NCBI RefSeq assembly: GCF_030348505.1 | Contig: NZ_JAUCFJ010000002.1 | Coordinates: 2,484,001 to 2,548,000 of the forward strand | Direction of reading: 5' to 3' | Source: Lysinibacillus sp. G4S2 | GTDB lineage: Bacteria; Bacillota; Bacilli; Bacillales_A; Planococcaceae | Length of the DNA: 64,000 nt | Part shown: one piece after another, positions 40,717 through 49,375 of the stretch | Layout of the letters: each line of letters starts with the position of its first letter | Position numbering within the stretch: position 1 is the stretch's first letter | The notes under the pieces: generated by a model | Told to the model about the DNA's origin: nothing | What the model saw: the letters and a program-made list of their open reading frames with translations, nothing else | Databases searched by the model: none | Program-made: the position numbers and the translations under genes

Positions 40717-40886
40717 AGACAGATGATGTGCCAGCCTATGTGATTGGTGAATTTATGGTGGACAAGAAACCAGGAGAAGCTGTGTCACTGGAGTGTCCGT
40801 ATTGTTCGGGAGAAATGTTTGAAGCTTTTAAACTATATAAATTGCCTTCCGAAGACTTTGTAATGGAGCTATTTATTCCTATTTAA
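40717..40886 (+). pseudogene. C-terminal fragment of an unknown gene with a zinc-ribbon-like motif
   Basis: Continuing from the IS91 relic in another frame, an open stretch reads DVPAYVIGEFMVDKKPGEAV, LECPYCSGEMF and ends MELFIPI at TAA. It has one C-x2-C pair and no start codon; probably the tail of a gene into which the IS91 element once inserted. Confidence 0.4.
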
Positions 40887-40982
40887 GATTTTGTGAATAA
40901 CATAATTCGTTGTTGATGTTTTATAGTGGTCTAATAGTAAGCCCATGCTATAATGATAGTAATAAAAAAGAGGTGATGCCTG

Positions 40983-41978
40983 ATGAATCGAAAAGCAATA
41001 CGAAGAATTCCGTTAGAAAAGCTTTTTGACTTGAAGGTTGATTTTGCCTTCAAGCAAATGTTCGGAAATGAAAAGAATAAAAAAATTACAGTTGTTTTTT
41101 TGAATGCGGTACTTAAACTTACAGGACGAGACACTATTAAAGAAGTAACATTCCTTAAACATGAATTGGGCGGTGAATATCAAGACGATAAACAATCCCG
41201 ACTAGATATTCTTGTGAAAACACAAAATGGTGACTTCATCAATGTGGAAATTCAACTATCTAATCAGCATGATATGACAAAGAGAACGCTATATTATTGG
41301 GCAAAAATGTATGAGTCGCAACTAGTTAGAGGGATGGGCTATAGTGAGTTACGCCCAACAATCACGATCAATATTTGCAATTTCACAATGTTTAAAGACA
41401 ACAAAAATTATCACAATACTTTTCATCTATATGAAGACACAACATTATCAAGACTAATGCCAGAAGAAGATGTGATGGAAATTCACTTTATAGAGATAAA
41501 CAAGTTTATTTCGCTTTGGTATGAAGGAAAGTTGAATGCTCTTGAGGACCTATTAATTCGATGGTTGTTATTACTTGGTATGGTCGATGGTCGTAATAAG
41601 AAAGTATATGCAGAGATATATCGTGAATTGGAGGAGTTAGCGATGAAGGATGAAAACTTACGTGCAGCATTTGATACATGGGAAGAAATCAGTCAATCCC
41701 CTGAAACAATTCTTGCTTATCAATCTCGCTTAAAGTATATCCTAGATGAAGAAGCCCGTTATATTGATGGAATAAACAAGGGAAGAGAGCAAGGGAAAGC
41801 AGAGGGAATGAAAGAAGGACTAGAGCAAGGACTAGAACAAGGGCGTAAACAAGAGCAAATAGAGTTAGTGAAAAAATTGATGAAACGACATGTAACCGTT
41901 GAAGAAATAATGGATTTAGTAGGCTTATCGAGAGAAGAAATTGAAAGAATAAAGGATCTAGATTTACCTCAAGATTAA
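40983..41978 (+). CDS. Rpn-family recombination-promoting nuclease (PD-(D/E)XK)
   Basis: 331 residues. The family opening FDLKVDFAFKQMFGNEKNKK is followed by the nuclease core SRLDILVKTQNGDFINVEIQ with the Asp and the E-x-Q element. The C-terminus carries a glycine-periodic helix (GREQGKAEGMKEGLEQGLEQ) typical of these proteins. Rpn nucleases promote RecA-independent recombination and often lie near mobile DNA; some act in phage defence. AGAGGTGATG precedes ATG 40983. Full length, so probably active. Confidence 0.88.
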   Translation: MNRKAIRRIPLEKLFDLKVDFAFKQMFGNEKNKKITVVFLNAVLKLTGRDTIKEVTFLKHELGGEYQDDKQSRLDILVKTQNGDFINVEIQLSNQHDMTKRTLYYWAKMYESQLVRGMGYSELRPTITINICNFTMFKDNKNYHNTFHLYEDTTLSRLMPEEDVMEIHFIEINKFISLWYEGKLNALEDLLIRWLLLLGMVDGRNKKVYAEIYRELEELAMKDENLRAAFDTWEEISQSPETILAYQSRLKYILDEEARYIDGINKGREQGKAEGMKEGLEQGLEQGRKQEQIELVKKLMKRHVTVEEIMDLVGLSREEIERIKDLDLPQD

Positions 41979-42141
41979 CACATATAAAGCATGACTAAAT
42001 ATTTTGTCTATTCACTTTTCACAATAAAGATAGCTACCTGATGCTTGATTTTATTAAAAGTCAAGTTTTTACGCTGAAACTATTTAAAATAGTGCATTCT
42101 TATATAATGTCACACATTATATGTATAAAAATTAAAATTTT

Positions 42142-42253
42142 GGCTCTTCACCATAACTCGTGGTTGATTTTCTGTTAATTCAATAATTTTACATTTTACT
42201 ATAGAAAAAAAGCGAAATCTCACGTATCGTAATCATGTTTTGGTGAAGAGTCC
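42142..42253. repeat. Dispersed hairpin related to the element at 33788
   Basis: Arms GGCTCTTCACCA (42142-42153) and TGGTGAAGAGTCC (42241-42253) enclose about 90 bases, including TGGTTGATTTTCTGTT as in the 33788 element. The surrounding stretch 41979-42309 has no gene. Confidence 0.65.
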
Positions 42254-42309
42254 TTTTATTTCAATTTTTAATAAGATGTAGGTAGAGTCATGCCAACTTT
42301 TGTAATTCG

Positions 42310-42341
42310 CCATCTATTTTTATATAGATGGTTTTTTTTTG
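42310..42341 (+). terminator. Intrinsic terminator
   Basis: CCATCTAT and ATAGATGG with a short T-rich loop and T9 tail. It ends transcription reaching this point from the Rpn gene side. Confidence 0.8.
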
Positions 42342-42517
42342 ATATGAGGACGTCTTTTAGAGTTTACTGTAAGTACTTTCCGTGACATAAAATTGTAACA
42401 ATTCAAAAAAATAAAAGTGTTTTAAGGGAAATGATGGCACTTCTTGTAAATGAATGACGTTATTTTTATTGGAAACAAATATTTAGTTTCCCAAATAATA
42501 CATTGGAGGATTTTACA

Positions 42518-43687
42518 TTGAGTAAAGAAGAATTATTAAACTTGAGTAGTAATTCATTGTTTGTAGCATTTATATTACTACTAATCGCCATCATACCGAT
42601 TGGGCTTGCCGTGAAATCAAAAGGAAAAATGTTTGGAAAAGTAGGGCTTACACTTACGTATATTGCTTTTATTTTACAGCTAGTTTATTTCATTTTAAGG
42701 TGGATTGCGGTTGATCATGCACCTGTAAGTAATATGTACGAGTTTATGACGTTTTTTGGCATCATGCTTACTGGTAGCTATTTGATTATTCATTTTTTAT
42801 ATAAACAAATAGTGGTAGGCTTGTTCACCATTCCTGTGTCATTAATTATTCTCGGTTATGGAAGTGTTTTTACAAAAGAAGTTTCACCACTTGTGCCATC
42901 GCTGCAAAGTCATTGGTTAACGATCCACGTTATGACAGTTGCATTTTCAAGTGCCATATTATCGATATCGTTCGCAACAGGTATTATTTATTTATTAAGA
43001 ACATTAGATGTTTCTAAATTTTCGATTCGTACATTTGCCTTGGAATTTGTGATGTATTGTCTAATTGTCGTAATTGGCTTTATCGGAGTGGCTACTTATT
43101 TTAACTTTTCAGGAGATAAACTCGAGGTTCAGTTTGAAAATGTACAAGGTCAGGAAGAAACAGCAGTTTATACGATGAAGCCGCTCATTGTCACGAAAGA
43201 CGCAGTAACATCTAGTGGGGAACAGGTTGGCGTTTTACAGATTACAAATAAGATAGATGCGAAGAAATTGAATTCTATCGTATGGGCATTTATAGGTGGA
43301 ACGGTTTTATATGCTGTGATTTTACTCATTGCGAGAAGACCGTTAATTGTTTTATTAAAGCCATTAACAAACCGTGTACAACCAGCATTAATGGATGAAA
43401 TTTCATATCGAGCTGTTGTCATAGGCTTTCCGCTGTTCGCCTTAGGAGGACTTTTATTTGCCATGATTTGGGCGCAGATTGCGTGGAGTAGATTTTGGGG
43501 CTGGGATCCTAAGGAAGTATGGGCACTTATTACATTTTTATTTTATGCTGCTTTCCTTCATTTACGACTATCTAAAGGCTGGGAAGGCGAGAGGACAGCT
43601 TGGTTAGCGATTGTTGGATTTGGCATTATCGTTTTTAATCAGGTATTTGTGAATTTAGTAATTGCTGGTTTACATTCTTACGCGTAA
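42518..43687 (+). CDS. ccsB: Cytochrome c biogenesis protein CcsB/ResC
   Basis: About 389 residues with eight or more membrane helices. The haem-handling WWD motif is present (RFWGWDPKEVWALITFLFYA), along with conserved histidines (DHAPVSNMYEFMTFF, SHWLTIHVMTVAFSSAI). CcsB with ResB/Ccs1 carries haem out and attaches it to apocytochromes c. GGAGGA (42505-42510) is 7 bases from TTG 42518, chosen over the TTG at 42503. In bacilli it usually belongs to resABC; no resA or resB is near, so it is detached or a second copy. Confidence 0.9.
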   Translation: MSKEELLNLSSNSLFVAFILLLIAIIPIGLAVKSKGKMFGKVGLTLTYIAFILQLVYFILRWIAVDHAPVSNMYEFMTFFGIMLTGSYLIIHFLYKQIVVGLFTIPVSLIILGYGSVFTKEVSPLVPSLQSHWLTIHVMTVAFSSAILSISFATGIIYLLRTLDVSKFSIRTFALEFVMYCLIVVIGFIGVATYFNFSGDKLEVQFENVQGQEETAVYTMKPLIVTKDAVTSSGEQVGVLQITNKIDAKKLNSIVWAFIGGTVLYAVILLIARRPLIVLLKPLTNRVQPALMDEISYRAVVIGFPLFALGGLLFAMIWAQIAWSRFWGWDPKEVWALITFLFYAAFLHLRLSKGWEGERTAWLAIVGFGIIVFNQVFVNLVIAGLHSYA

Positions 43688-43716
43688 GGGGCTATGACTG
43701 AATATAATTAACAAAT

Positions 43717-43751
43717 CAAAAAGAGACATCCGCAATTTGGATGTCTCTTGA
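43717..43751 (+). terminator. Terminator of ccsB
   Basis: AAGAGACATCC and GGATGTCTCTT form an 11-bp perfect stem with a 7-base loop; the tail is GAATTTT. Confidence 0.75.
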
Positions 43752-43780
43752 ATTTTGCACTGTTTATTCTAAAGCCGAAA

Positions 43781-43981
43781 TTAAAGCTTTACAACATTAG
43801 TTGCTTGTGGTCCGCGGTTACCTTCTTCAACGCCGAATTCCACTTTTTGGCCTTCTTCTAAAGTTTTAAAGCCATCTGATTGAATAGCAGAGAAATGTAC
43901 AAATACATCATTTCCACCTTCTACCTCGATAAAGCCAAAACCTTTTTCTGCGTTAAACCATTTTACTGTACCTTGTGTCAT
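43781..43981 (-). CDS. Cold-shock protein (CspA/CspB family)
   Basis: 66 residues, a single OB-fold domain with RNP1 KGFGFIEV (13-20) and RNP2 VFVHF (26-30). It binds single-stranded RNA/DNA and acts as an RNA chaperone. GGGAGG is 8 bases before ATG 43981; the longer frame from 44014 is not used. The leader contains a strong hairpin with a T-tract, so a premature-termination step is possible. Confidence 0.93.
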   Translation of the reverse strand: MTQGTVKWFNAEKGFGFIEVEGGNDVFVHFSAIQSDGFKTLEEGQKVEFGVEEGNRGPQATNVVKL

Positions 43982-44034
43982 GTGAACAACCTCCCAAAAA
44001 AATTCAACAATCATATTCCTTCAATCGCTCGCAA

Positions 44035-44080
44035 AAAATCACGTATTCAAAAGCCGTATTACTTTTGAATACGTGATTTT
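44035..44080 (-). terminator. Terminator-like hairpin in the cold-shock gene leader
   Basis: A perfect 19-bp stem (44035-44053 with 44062-44080) and an 8-base loop. On the minus strand it is followed by a T-rich end (GATTTTTTGCG). A -10 candidate (TATAAT, 44119-44124 on the minus strand) is upstream and no promoter is visible between the hairpin and the gene. Confidence 0.7.
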
Positions 44081-44204
44081 AATGGTTAAGACGAAGTAAT
44101 GTAATTATTATTGTTTTAATTATATAACAGTTCGAGACATTTATCCAGTATATTCCGTTTTTAGTAAGAAAAATTTACATTGGATTGTTTTTTACTATAA
44201 TTTA

Positions 44205-44311
44205 CAGGCGTGTTGATTAACTATTTTATCCATTGGGATTAGAAGACGCTGATTTCTGCTACAAGTTACTCGCTTTCCTGCGGGAGTCGAGTAGCCCAAT
44301 ACTACAATCAG
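44205..44311. mobile_element. MITE 3, right-truncated
   Basis: Starts with CAGGCGTGTTGATTAAC as MITEs 1 and 2 and contains CTGATTTCTGCTACAAGTTA and CTCGCTTTCCTGCGGGAGTC as MITE 1, then CTACAATCAGTTA. It stops there: the right third with the second terminal repeat is missing and the stop codon of the response regulator follows at 44312. Confidence 0.75.
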
Positions 44312-44938
44312 TTAATTAATCCATGCTTTCTCTTTAGCGACAATGACTGCCTCTGCACGAGATTCTACATTAAGTTTGACAAAAAGTTTGGATAAATAAT
44401 TTTCGACGGTGCGTTGAGTAACCCCAATAGCGGAAGCGATTGCTTTATTTGTGCATCCTTGTGATACTAGCTGTAAAATCTCTTGTTCTTTATCACTAAG
44501 TAAAATGTCTTGCTGGGTATTTGATAGATTGGTACGTTGTTGTACAAAGTCTAAAAAATCTGCTGAAAGTAAGATTTCACCTCTTAGTGCAGCTTGAATA
44601 GTTTGAATAACTTGCTCCTTTGTAGCTAGCTTGGATAGTAGTCCGTCGATTTTTTTCTCAACCAATAGTTCGTAATAATCGGAAAGCTCGTATCCTGTAT
44701 AGAGTAAAATAAGTGCTTCTGGTTGCTTTTTTTTAATCATTTCTGAAAGCTGGATGCCATTGATTGGTTTCATATTAATATCGATCAAAAATAATTGGAA
44801 ATTTTGAGCATCCATTCTCGACAGTACAGAAGCACTATCCTGCTCTGTATCTATACGAACGTTTGTTAAATCCTGTAATAATGTTTTTGTACCATCTAAA
44901 ACGACAGGATGGTCATCTACAATAAGAATATCAATCAT
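44312..44938 (-). CDS. ComA-like response regulator (NarL/FixJ family)
   Basis: 208 residues. Receiver domain with the acid pair D8/D9, phospho-acceptor D53 (LFLIDINMKPINGIQ) and the ComA-like LLYTGYELSDYYELLVEKK; C-terminal LuxR-type HTH (LSDKEQEILQLVSQGCTNKA, then TVENYLSKLFVKLNVESRAE). The length and the TKTLLQD and YTGYE segments match ComA of B. subtilis. It overlaps the kinase gene by 8 bases, GAGGAGGTG before ATG 44938. The likely binding sites are the TTTCGG repeats at 47205-47277. Confidence 0.88.
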   Translation of the reverse strand: MIDILIVDDHPVVLDGTKTLLQDLTNVRIDTEQDSASVLSRMDAQNFQLFLIDINMKPINGIQLSEMIKKKQPEALILLYTGYELSDYYELLVEKKIDGLLSKLATKEQVIQTIQAALRGEILLSADFLDFVQQRTNLSNTQQDILLSDKEQEILQLVSQGCTNKAIASAIGVTQRTVENYLSKLFVKLNVESRAEAVIVAKEKAWIN

Positions 44939-47123
44939 ATGATTCCACCTCCTCTTGTATTTGAATAAATATATGCATTCCTTCATTTTGACTGGAGGTT
45001 AGGGCGATATTTCCATTAAAAGCACGGACACGTTCTCGGATACCGTTAATGCCCATTGAAGTTGAAGATTGCATTAAATCTTCAATATTACAGCCAATAC
45101 CATTATCGTCGTATTGGAGGATAAAACCACGAGGGATCGCTTGTAGTCTTAGTGAAACCTCGGTTGCCTCAGCATGCTTTATTGCATTATTTAAAAGTTC
45201 TTGTACTAAGCGATAAACGACTAAATGTAAGGTTGCATCATGGAATTGAACACGTTCTATTTGAGTAGTTAACATAAAATCTGCCCGTATTTTCACTTTT
45301 TGTATCAGTTTTTTTAAGGCCATTTGTAACCCAAATGTATCAAGCAAAGGGGGACTTAGATTCTCGCAATATTCACGTAAATCTTTCGTTGCATTTAGTA
45401 ATTGCTCCCGGATATCTAATACCTTTTCTTTTTTTATCATCGTTGAGCCAGCTAGGACATCTAACTCTCTCGCTATATGAAGCTGCTCTTGCAATACGGT
45501 GTCATGTAATTCCTGTGCTAAAATACTCTTTTCTTTTTCAGTGATAGTCCATAACAATTTATCGAGCCAAGGAAGCTGTGTATCGTTGTTATCCTTCATA
45601 TGCTGTATTTCACACACTAAATCTTCAATGAGTTTTAAATTAACTATAAACATGGAAACATAGAGTGCAAGTAACTCCAACCAAAGAAGCTCTTCTTTGT
45701 GTAGAGCATGTCTAATTATCAAAATAATTTTTTCTTCACCCGTATCGTGTAATAGTAGATTAGTCATTTCAGTCTCTATGCTAACTTCACCTGGGCTGAT
45801 TGGTACACCTTCGGATATTGTTGTAATGGTAAAAGATGCAGTACCCAGCTTTTCTATTATTTCATATTTAAACAAATTAAGTAATTCCTGCTGATTTTTT
45901 GCTTTACTCATGCGGTTAACGGCAGCATATAAATTATGTACATAATTGCCACTAGATGAAAAGATAACTTTTCGATACTTATAATCAAGCTGCTCCTTAA
46001 TATAGAAACAAGCAATAAAACTAAGGAAAACAAGGATAAAGACACTCGTCATTTTAACAATCGACAATTGGTCTAAAAACACTATAATAATGCCTGAAGT
46101 TAATATTAAAGTGCTGAAAAAGGCTAGTGTTGAATAATAACGTAAACGAGATAATTGATATTCAATATCGAATAATCGTTCATTCAGTTGAATGAAGATA
46201 AAAGAAAAAGGAATAAACAATAAAAATAATGCAGCTAAATCTGCATTTAATATAGTAGTGTGACCCAGAATTTCAGGGACGACGAAAAAAAGTAAAAACG
46301 GTAAGAAAGGCGTGATAAACGCAATAGCGATAAGACGGATCTTAGCCAATTTTGTTCGTAAATAACTTGTTAGTAAAATATAGACGGCATAAAGTACAAG
46401 TAAAGCAAACAGACCTAGAGTAATTAAAATGGATATATTTCTAATGTCAAAATTAAATTTTTCAATGAAATAACAGCAAGGTCTAAATAATAGTAATAAA
46501 TACAGCCATTTGGTATTTATATATGGCCATTTTATATGAAGATAACAGAAATAACATTGTAAAAAGTGAATAAAAAGTACTAAGCATAAAACCATACAAT
46601 TATTAATTACAAACATTCCAATTGGATTCCCTCTACTTGAGGCTCCCGTACTTATATAGGCCAATGAACATGTTAATAAAAATAATATTAATAATTTTGT
46701 GAGTTGATTATCTTTCTTCCTTTGCCATAAATAGATGGCAACGACAAAAGATAATATGAAATAAAACAGTGGAAAGATAATTTGCAAGTATAATTCTTCG
46801 GGAATATCTTTATGCTGAACTGTAATATTATGAATTTCGCCATTTGGCTTAGTAATTGTTAGCTCATTCGCACTTCTAGCGAGAGAATGGCGTTGGATTG
46901 ACCTATTATCTTGTGCTGGTTTGCCATCGAGTTCCAGTAAAATATCACCTTTTTCAATATTTTGTTGCTGTGCCCAGTGAGGATAATAGAAGTCAACAAT
47001 AACAGGTTGGCCGCTAGTTGTGTCCACTGAAATACTAATAAAAGGTACTCGTATTGCCACGACAAGTACATAAATACCGAGAAGTAGGTATGTTATAAAA
47101 ATACTATATGTCCATTTACTCAT
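44931..47123 (-). CDS. ComP-like membrane sensor histidine kinase with PDZ-like domain
   Basis: 730 residues. An N-terminal helix is followed by an extracytoplasmic PDZ-like segment (WAQQQNIEKGDILLELDGKP, about 50-70), then eight or more membrane helices, a linker, the HisKA_3 dimerisation helix with AQELHDTVLQEQL (phospho-His near 526) and a HATPase (ELLNNAIKHAEA, DDNGIGC, MGINGIRERV). This is the ComP layout. No comX or comQ gene lies upstream, so the signal is unknown. ATG 47123 has only a weak GAGCG site. Confidence 0.88.
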   Translation of the reverse strand: MSKWTYSIFITYLLLGIYVLVVAIRVPFISISVDTTSGQPVIVDFYYPHWAQQQNIEKGDILLELDGKPAQDNRSIQRHSLARSANELTITKPNGEIHNITVQHKDIPEELYLQIIFPLFYFILSFVVAIYLWQRKKDNQLTKLLILFLLTCSLAYISTGASSRGNPIGMFVINNCMVLCLVLFIHFLQCYFCYLHIKWPYINTKWLYLLLLFRPCCYFIEKFNFDIRNISILITLGLFALLVLYAVYILLTSYLRTKLAKIRLIAIAFITPFLPFLLFFVVPEILGHTTILNADLAALFLLFIPFSFIFIQLNERLFDIEYQLSRLRYYSTLAFFSTLILTSGIIIVFLDQLSIVKMTSVFILVFLSFIACFYIKEQLDYKYRKVIFSSSGNYVHNLYAAVNRMSKAKNQQELLNLFKYEIIEKLGTASFTITTISEGVPISPGEVSIETEMTNLLLHDTGEEKIILIIRHALHKEELLWLELLALYVSMFIVNLKLIEDLVCEIQHMKDNNDTQLPWLDKLLWTITEKEKSILAQELHDTVLQEQLHIARELDVLAGSTMIKKEKVLDIREQLLNATKDLREYCENLSPPLLDTFGLQMALKKLIQKVKIRADFMLTTQIERVQFHDATLHLVVYRLVQELLNNAIKHAEATEVSLRLQAIPRGFILQYDDNGIGCNIEDLMQSSTSMGINGIRERVRAFNGNIALTSSQNEGMHIFIQIQEEVESYD

Positions 47124-47204
47124 AGTTTTCGCTCATTTATTTGCATGATCATAATGCCCCATTTCATCATTAAGTATGCTTATATTATCCATAATTTTTG
47201 GTAA

Positions 47205-47293
47205 TTTTGGAATACCGAAATATGGTGTTTCGGAAAACCACTATTACTTTTTCGGAATAACGAAATAGTTTTTTCGGAGAAGGATGTGATAAT
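47205..47293. promoter_or_regulatory. Four phased TTTCGG half sites and a promoter between the kinase and a divergent gene
   Basis: Palindromes TTTTGGAATACCGAAA (47205-47220) and TTTCGGAATAACGAAA (47250-47265) share one core, and single half sites TTTCGG occur at 47228 and 47272. Steps are 23, 22 and 22 bases, so all face one side of the helix. The form resembles the ComA box (TTGCGG-4-CCGCAA). Downstream TGTGATAAT (47285-47293) is an extended -10 for the gene at 47332; GATAATAT (near 47181-47189, minus strand) may serve the kinase. Confidence 0.7.
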
Positions 47294-47331
47294 GTAAATC
47301 TAGCATATGTGACGAAAAGGGGGAGCGTTGC

Positions 47332-48252
47332 ATGAAAAAGAGTGGATTAACACTGATCCTTTTTTTTCTAATCGCTATCATGTCGTACCCAATGGCAACA
47401 ATCGCTAAAAACTTTGAAAATGATGTGGTGAAAGTAGATATTTGCATTACCGGGGGTGACAATCATTTTATCTATAAGATTCCAAAGCATTTACATAATA
47501 ATACGCCGTATTATGAAATGAAGAATAACATTGAATCTTCTTTAGCTAGGCATTGGAAGGTCGGAAATGCTCATTATGAAGCCCAACAGTCAGATGTTAT
47601 ATATACTTTTTTTATTAATGATTTAATTCATGAACAACAAGATGGGCAGATGAAAGTAGCAATTCCATATAATATTTTAGTAGGAATGTTTGATAAAAAT
47701 GAGCCCATTCAATTACGGATTTTGGCTAGCAAATTAACCAACTGGAAAGTCAATGCAAAGGATTGGGCAACTCTCGGCTTTGAGGAACCACTCAATTATT
47801 TTAGTGATCAGGAATATGTTTTTGAGGGAGCGGTCAACGAACTATTACAGCAACGGGTAGGACATTTTAATGGTACAGTTATGAAAGGTCAAATGGTGCT
47901 GAAAAGTGTAATTTATTTTAACTTTATGATCGCACAGCTTATTGCCTGTATAATTTTATCAAGGCGTTTTAAAAAGAGAATTATTGAAGATCCAGAAACG
48001 ATGCATCAGTTCCGAAAACTTAACTATATGTATCAAATCATTCCGTTAATGATTATTGTTATGCAAATTGTTTTTTTAGTTATGTCAGGGTTACTGACTG
48101 CGTTTAGTCTCTATTTTAACCCAGGCATTGACATATTACTTATTGTTGGCCCCATTATAGTTAATATTATTTTGTTGCCAATGTTTTTCGTCACGACTGA
48201 AAGCGAAATTTCAAAGGAGCTAGAATACAATTCCTTTGGCACAGGCATGTAA
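47332..48252 (+). CDS. Secreted/membrane protein, likely target of the ComA-like regulator
   Basis: 306 residues. An N-terminal signal or anchor (LTLILFFLIAIMSYPMATIA), an extracellular domain of about 170 residues (KVDICITGGDNHFIYKIPKH), and three to four C-terminal membrane helices from about 200 (VIYFNFMIAQLIACIIL). AAAAGGGGGAG precedes ATG 47332. No known family. Its divergent position and the half-site array suggest that it acts in the same signalling circuit. Confidence 0.65.
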   Translation: MKKSGLTLILFFLIAIMSYPMATIAKNFENDVVKVDICITGGDNHFIYKIPKHLHNNTPYYEMKNNIESSLARHWKVGNAHYEAQQSDVIYTFFINDLIHEQQDGQMKVAIPYNILVGMFDKNEPIQLRILASKLTNWKVNAKDWATLGFEEPLNYFSDQEYVFEGAVNELLQQRVGHFNGTVMKGQMVLKSVIYFNFMIAQLIACIILSRRFKKRIIEDPETMHQFRKLNYMYQIIPLMIIVMQIVFLVMSGLLTAFSLYFNPGIDILLIVGPIIVNIILLPMFFVTTESEISKELEYNSFGTGM

Positions 48253-48346
48253 ATATGGAATGATTGTTTTTTATTTTTTGACGACCAAATGTAGTTATTA
48301 GATGTTATAATGGTCAACAGCATACTTGAAGGAGCTGTTGAATGAC

Positions 48347-49324
48347 ATGACGCATCCAGAAATCGCGTACTTAAACTTACTACAACATATATTAGATAAT
48401 GGAGTTAAAAGAGAAGATCGTACAGGAACAGGTACATATAGTGTATTTGGCTATCAAATGCGATTTGATTTGAGCAAAGGTTTTCCTCTTTTAACGACCA
48501 AACGTGTACCATTCAAGCTTGTAGCAAGTGAGCTACTTTGGTTTATTAAAGGGGATACAAATATTCGTTATCTACTGCAAAACAACAATCATATTTGGGA
48601 TGAATGGGCTTTTAAAAAATGGGTTGAATCTGATCAGTATACTGGTCCTGATATGACAGATTTTGGTCGCCGTTGCTTAGTGGACGAGTCTTTTAATGCT
48701 GTCTATCAAAAAGAGTTAGCATCATTTTGTGAGCGAATTTTAACAGATGATGAATTTGCACGTCAATACGGGGAGCTTGGGAATGTTTACGGTAAGCAGT
48801 GGCGTAATTGGACAACATCGACAGGGGAAAATATTGACCAATTACAAGATGTGATCCATCAAATTAAGCACAATCCAGATTCACGACGTATCATCGTCAA
48901 TGCATGGAATCCTGAAGATGTTATCAATGCTGGCGCAAAGGGCAGTAAAGCTGCATTACCTCCGTGTCATGTAATGTTCCAATTTTATGTCGCAAATGGC
49001 AAGTTGAGCTGTCAGCTAATGCAAAGAAGCCTTGATACATTGTTAGGCTGTCCATTTAATATTGCTTCATATGCATTACTGACACATTTAATTGCACATG
49101 AATGCGGATTAGAAGTTGGCGAATTTATTCATAGCATTGGGGATGCTCATATATATTCAAATCACGTGGAGCAAGTGAAAGAACAGCTATCACGCGAGCT
49201 TAGGGACCTACCAACCTTAAAAATTAATCCGGATAAAACGTCAATTTTTGACATAGAACTCGAAGATCTTTCTATCGAGGGCTATGATCCACATCCAGCA
49301 ATTAAAGCACCAATTGCCGTGTAA
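48347..49324 (+). CDS. thyA: Thymidylate synthase
   Basis: 325 residues from ATG 48347; AAGGAG lies 12 bases upstream and the TTG at 48326 would overlap it. All ThyA signatures are present: [33 protein letters not shown], the active Cys207 in [15 protein letters not shown] and [20 protein letters not shown]. It carries the approx. 50-residue insertion (about 88-140) of the long ThyA form. It methylates dUMP with methylene-tetrahydrofolate. No dfrA gene follows; an array of repeats does. Confidence 0.95.
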   Translation: MTHPEIAYLNLLQHILDNGVKREDRTGTGTYSVFGYQMRFDLSKGFPLLTTKRVPFKLVASELLWFIKGDTNIRYLLQNNNHIWDEWAFKKWVESDQYTGPDMTDFGRRCLVDESFNAVYQKELASFCERILTDDEFARQYGELGNVYGKQWRNWTTSTGENIDQLQDVIHQIKHNPDSRRIIVNAWNPEDVINAGAKGSKAALPPCHVMFQFYVANGKLSCQLMQRSLDTLLGCPFNIASYALLTHLIAHECGLEVGEFIHSIGDAHIYSNHVEQVKEQLSRELRDLPTLKINPDKTSIFDIELEDLSIEGYDPHPAIKAPIAV

Positions 49325-49329
49325 ACTAA

Positions 49330-49362
49330 AACAGCAACCGATTTTGGTTGCTGTTTTTTTTA
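49330..49362 (+). terminator. Terminator of thyA
   Basis: AAAACAGCAACC and GGTTGCTGTTTT around ATTT, continued by a T8 run. Confidence 0.85.
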
Positions 49363-49375
49363 TGTAGGCCGAAGT

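Noticed and set aside
47133..47192. 19-codon ORF just upstream of the ComP-like kinase as a pheromone gene
   Set aside because: No ribosome binding site, no Trp as in ComX, and the bases overlap a likely promoter of the kinase gene.
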